Source: Pseudomonas tolaasii NCPPB 2192 (lineage in GTDB: Bacteria; Pseudomonadota; Gammaproteobacteria; Pseudomonadales; Pseudomonadaceae). Taken from it: a DNA stretch of 64,000 nt. Below, in pieces: positions 61,357 to 64,000 of the stretch. The translations under genes and the position numbers were made by a program. The first letter of the stretch is position 1. Each line of letters begins with the position of its first letter. The stretch is taken from the NCBI RefSeq assembly GCF_002813445.1, contig NZ_PHHD01000001.1:4712001-4776000 (forward strand), in the 5' to 3' direction. The notes beneath the pieces were generated by a model. It had not been told where the DNA came from, did not search any database, and worked only from the letters and a program-made list of their open reading frames with translations.

Positions 61357-62349
61357 GTGGTCACCATGGATGACGTGGCAAGCAGGGCAGGGGTGTCGAC
61401 GTCGACCGTGTCCCATGTGTTGAACGGCACGCGCAAGGTCAGCCCGGCCACGGTGCAGGCGGTGCAGCAAGCGATTCAGGCATTGGGTTACATCCCCAAC
61501 ACCCTGGCGCGTTCGCTGGCCCGCTCCAGCACCAGCACGATTGGCGTGGCGATTTCGGCGCTGTCCAACCACTACTTCAGCGAGACGGTGCACGCGATTG
61601 AAACCGAGTGTGCCAAGCACGGCTACATGATGCTGTTCGTCGACACCCACGATGACCCGGAGCAGGAGCTGCGGGTGGTCACGGCGTTGCATCACCGGCG
61701 GGTCGACGGGATTCTGCTGGCACCGTCCACCGGTTCCCAGGCCCTGGAGTATTTGCAGGCCAACGAGATGCCGACGGTGCTGGTGGACCGCATGATGAGC
61801 GAGCGGTTTGATCAGGTCGGGGTGGAGAACACCCAATCGACTCAAGCACTGGTGACGCATTTGATTGAGCATGGGCACCGGCGTATCGGCTTTATCGCCG
61901 GGCGCCCGGGGCTGGGGACTACGGATGAGCGCGTGGCGGGTTATCGCGCCGCCTTGCAGGCGGCGGGCTTGGCCTTCGACGCACAATTGCTGGTCAACGG
62001 TGGTTCCAACAGCGAACCGGCGCGGGTTGCAACGGCGCAGCTGTTGGCCCTGGCAGTGCCGCCGACGGCGATCATGGCCGGCAATAACCTGATGACGCTG
62101 GGCGCCATGCACGCGCTGCGCAACGCGCGTATCGAGGTGCCGGGGCAGATGGCCCTGGTCGGTTTTGATGATTTTGACTGGGCGGATTTTTTCGTGCCGC
62201 GCCTGACCCTGATCGCGCAGCCGGTCAAGGAACTCGGCGCCCGCGCGGTGCAATTGCTGTTGCAGCGCATGGCAGCACCCGCCGCACCCACCCAAAGCGT
62301 GCGCCTGGCGCCGTGCCTGCAGGTGCGTAATTCATGTGGCTGTATCTGA
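61357..62349 (+). CDS. LacI-family regulator of the sugar operon
   Basis: 330 residues: helix-turn-helix and hinge VTMDDVASRAGVSTSTVSHVLNGTRKVSPATVQAVQQAIQALGYIPNTLARSLA, and periplasmic-binding-like sensor domain (RRVDGILLAPS, VGFDDFDWADFFVPRLTLIAQPV). GTG start with AGGAG 9 bases upstream; ATG at 61366 alternative. Lies inside the operon, a usual place for an autoregulator; operators at 57742-57790 are likely targets. Confidence 0.94.
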   Translation: MVTMDDVASRAGVSTSTVSHVLNGTRKVSPATVQAVQQAIQALGYIPNTLARSLARSSTSTIGVAISALSNHYFSETVHAIETECAKHGYMMLFVDTHDDPEQELRVVTALHHRRVDGILLAPSTGSQALEYLQANEMPTVLVDRMMSERFDQVGVENTQSTQALVTHLIEHGHRRIGFIAGRPGLGTTDERVAGYRAALQAAGLAFDAQLLVNGGSNSEPARVATAQLLALAVPPTAIMAGNNLMTLGAMHALRNARIEVPGQMALVGFDDFDWADFFVPRLTLIAQPVKELGARAVQLLLQRMAAPAAPTQSVRLAPCLQVRNSCGCI

Positions 62350-62365
62350 CTGGAATGACCTGCGT

Positions 62366-63826
62366 ATGAGCCGTCCTGTTTCCCTGGGTATTGATCTGGG
62401 CACTTCCGAACTCAAGGCGATTTTGATGGATGCCGACGGCGCCGTGCTGGCCCGCACGGGCGTGCGCCTGAGCGTCACGCGCCGTCACAGCGGCTGGTCC
62501 GAGCAGGCGCCGCAAGACTGGTGGCAAGCCTGTTTGCAGGCGCTGAGTGTGTTGCGCGAACACGAAGCCTTTCAACACGTGGCGTGCATCGGCTTGTCCG
62601 GCCAGATGCACGGTGCGGTGTTGCTCGGGCATGACAACCGCGTGCTGTACCCGGCGATTTTGTGGGACGACTCGCGTGCCGTGGCCGAGGCTGAACAGCT
62701 CGGCGCGGGCTTTGCCGAGGCGACCGGCAGCCTGCCCATGGCCGGGCTTACGGCGCCGAAACTGCTATGGCTGCAACGGCATGAGCCCGACGTGTTCAAC
62801 GCGATTGATTGCGTGCTGTCGCCCAAGGATTACCTGCGCCTGCGCCTGAGTGGCGAGCGCATCAGCGAGATGTCGGACGCTGCCGGCACGTTGTGGCTGG
62901 AGGTGGCACGCCGGGAATGGTTTGCGCCGATGCTGCGCGCCACGGGGCTGACACCTGCGCACATGCCGAGGCTGGTGGAAGGTGGCGCGGCCGCCGGCTT
63001 TGTCACCGCGCGCGGGCTGGGCTTGCCTGAAGGCGTGGTGATTGCCGGTGGTGGTGGCGACAACCCGGTCGCCGCCGTCGGTATCGGCGCAATTAACGCA
63101 GGAGACGGTTTCATCACCCTCGGCACCAGTGCAGCCGTTGTCGCGATTACCGATCACGCCGCCGGCAACCCGGCCAGTGCGGTCCACAGTTTCTGCCATG
63201 CGCTGCCGGACCGCTGGTACACCATGGGCGCCATGCTCGCCGGTGCCAGTTGCCTGCGCTGGGTCACTCGCCTGACCGGCACCGCCGATGAACAAACCTT
63301 GCTGGACCACGTACAGGCGCAATTGCCAATTGCACAGCCTGTGCCGTTGGATACGCCGCTGTTCCTGCCGTACCTCGCCGGAGAGCGCACGCCTCACAAC
63401 GACCCTTTGCTGCGCGGCGGCTTTATGAACCTGGGCCACGATTGCACACCGGCGATGCTCGGTTACGCGGTGATGGAAGGCGTGGGCTTTGGTTTGCTCG
63501 ACGCACTGCATGCCGTGCAATCGGCAGGCGCCAGCGTGGGGGCTTGCGCACTGGTGGGTGGCGGCGCACGTAGCGAATATTGGGCGCAATTGCTGGCGAA
63601 CATCCTGCAACGGGAGGTTTTCACGCTGCACGGCAGCGAGTTGAGTGCGTGTATCGGCGCGGCGAAGCTGGGGTTTCTGGCGATCGGGCAAGGGGAAGGG
63701 TTGTTGCGCGAGGGCATGCCGGTCAAGGCACGGTACTTCCCGGATGCCTCGCACAAAACGGTGCTTGAGAGTCGCTATCGTAAATTCCAGGGTTTGCTAA
63801 CCGCCGCGAAGCAACTGCACGGCTGA
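62366..63826 (+). CDS. xylB: FGGY-family carbohydrate kinase (xylulokinase-like)
   Basis: 486 residues. Phosphate-loop start SLGIDLGTSELKAILMD (D10), IGLSGQMHGAVLL and YPAILWDDSRA typical of xylulokinase, catalytic D232 (GGGGDNPVA), and ATPase domain GTSAAVVAI. Converts a ketopentose such as D-xylulose to its 5-phosphate using ATP. No isomerase or dehydrogenase that would make the ketose is in the window. Closes the operon. The ATG at 62366 fits family length better than an upstream GTG. Confidence 0.9.
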   Translation: MSRPVSLGIDLGTSELKAILMDADGAVLARTGVRLSVTRRHSGWSEQAPQDWWQACLQALSVLREHEAFQHVACIGLSGQMHGAVLLGHDNRVLYPAILWDDSRAVAEAEQLGAGFAEATGSLPMAGLTAPKLLWLQRHEPDVFNAIDCVLSPKDYLRLRLSGERISEMSDAAGTLWLEVARREWFAPMLRATGLTPAHMPRLVEGGAAAGFVTARGLGLPEGVVIAGGGGDNPVAAVGIGAINAGDGFITLGTSAAVVAITDHAAGNPASAVHSFCHALPDRWYTMGAMLAGASCLRWVTRLTGTADEQTLLDHVQAQLPIAQPVPLDTPLFLPYLAGERTPHNDPLLRGGFMNLGHDCTPAMLGYAVMEGVGFGLLDALHAVQSAGASVGACALVGGGARSEYWAQLLANILQREVFTLHGSELSACIGAAKLGFLAIGQGEGLLREGMPVKARYFPDASHKTVLESRYRKFQGLLTAAKQLHG

Positions 63827-63833
63827 ACGTTTG

Positions 63834-63855
63834 TATGGCGAGCGCGCTTGCCACA
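63834..63855. repeat. Solo degenerate REP
   Basis: TATGGCGAGCGCGCTTGCCACA resembles the GTGGCGAGCGGGCTTGCC family with changes; no inverted partner is visible before the LysR gene. Confidence 0.4.
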
Positions 63856-63939
63856 GAAGCCATCGGTTCCTGAGGCATAAATACATAGGTATATTGGCGC
63901 CAAACCTCTCGATACATACGCCCAGCCTATGGACCGCCC

Positions 63940-64000
63940 ATGATTAACTTCCGACTGATTCGCCACTTGTGGCTGTTCCTCGCTGTGGCCGAAGAGCAAA
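63940..64000 (+). CDS. N-terminus of a LysR-family regulator (cut by window edge)
   Basis: Only about 20 residues remain: MINFRLIRHLWLFLAVAEEQ, a typical LysR first helix (LRHLWLFLAVAEE). Function beyond family is not visible. Confidence 0.75.
   Translation, partial: MINFRLIRHLWLFLAVAEEQ

Noticed and set aside
1..64000. tRNA, rRNA, prophage, insertion sequence or biosynthetic gene cluster
   Set aside because: No sequence or gene product typical of these was found on either strand by reading.

Overview
The window is a stretch of a GC-rich gammaproteobacterial chromosome, almost certainly from the Pseudomonas fluorescens group. The basis is the aprA-inh-aprDEF-prtA-prtB-lipA exoenzyme locus, many fluorescens-type REP/REPIN hairpins (GTGGGAGCTGGCTTGCC and GTGGCGAGCGGGCTTG families), and the general gene content. 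I saw no tRNA, rRNA, CRISPR array, transposase, integrase or prophage genes. This looks like core and flexible-core chromosome rather than an island.

Layout. 1-3100: end of a MocR-like aminotransferase, phosphoglucomutase (pgm), a pirin. 3300-10200: UvrD-family helicase, a DUF1652 protein, then a SnoaL/AraC regulator with an amine-type FAD oxidoreductase, a cupin and a polyamine-binding protein. 10200-24950: the extracellular enzyme locus, comprising an RTX zinc protease (aprA), its periplasmic inhibitor (inh), the type I exporter aprDEF, two paralogous subtilase autotransporters and an RTX lipase. AprDEF should export AprA and LipA. The ribosome-binding regions of aprA and inh carry RsmA/RsmE-type GGA motifs. 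24950-29900: two tiny Tyr/His-rich secreted proteins, a YgdI-like lipoprotein, and a FAN1-type VRR-NUC nuclease translationally coupled to a Rad3/DinG-type Fe-S helicase. 30000-36450: epoxide-hydrolase-like enzyme, a two-component system, and divergently an export-targeted methionine sulfoxide repair operon (msrB, CcdA-thioredoxin fusion, msrA). 36650-42400: a SnoaL protein, an alpha-E/ATP-grasp pair, a membrane protein, two small acidic proteins, a cation/proton antiporter. 42400-46300: LysR/aldo-keto reductase pair, CDP-diacylglycerol pyrophosphatase, a pepsin-like protein. 46500-53450: an operon whose first gene fuses an aminotransferase to an ABC ATPase, followed by the binding protein, two permeases and an EamA exporter, then a convergent BetI-like TetR gene and an aspartoacylase-family deacylase. 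A shared 16-bp operator-like palindrome lies before both the operon and the deacylase. 53400-57620: AraC regulator, secreted hydrolase, HAD dehalogenase, LysR regulator, and a probable permuted NlpC/P60 protein. 57740-63830: ribose-type sugar ABC operon with a LacI regulator and an FGGY kinase, preceded by two LacI-type palindromes. The window ends in the start of a LysR gene.

The best leads for new biology are the regulon linking the aminotransferase-ABC fusion operon to the deacylase, the FAN1-helicase pair, the single-cysteine MsrA/MsrB system with its own CcdA-thioredoxin reductase, a bacterial pepsin-like protease, the orphan permuted papain-like protein, and the nested and composite REP elements.
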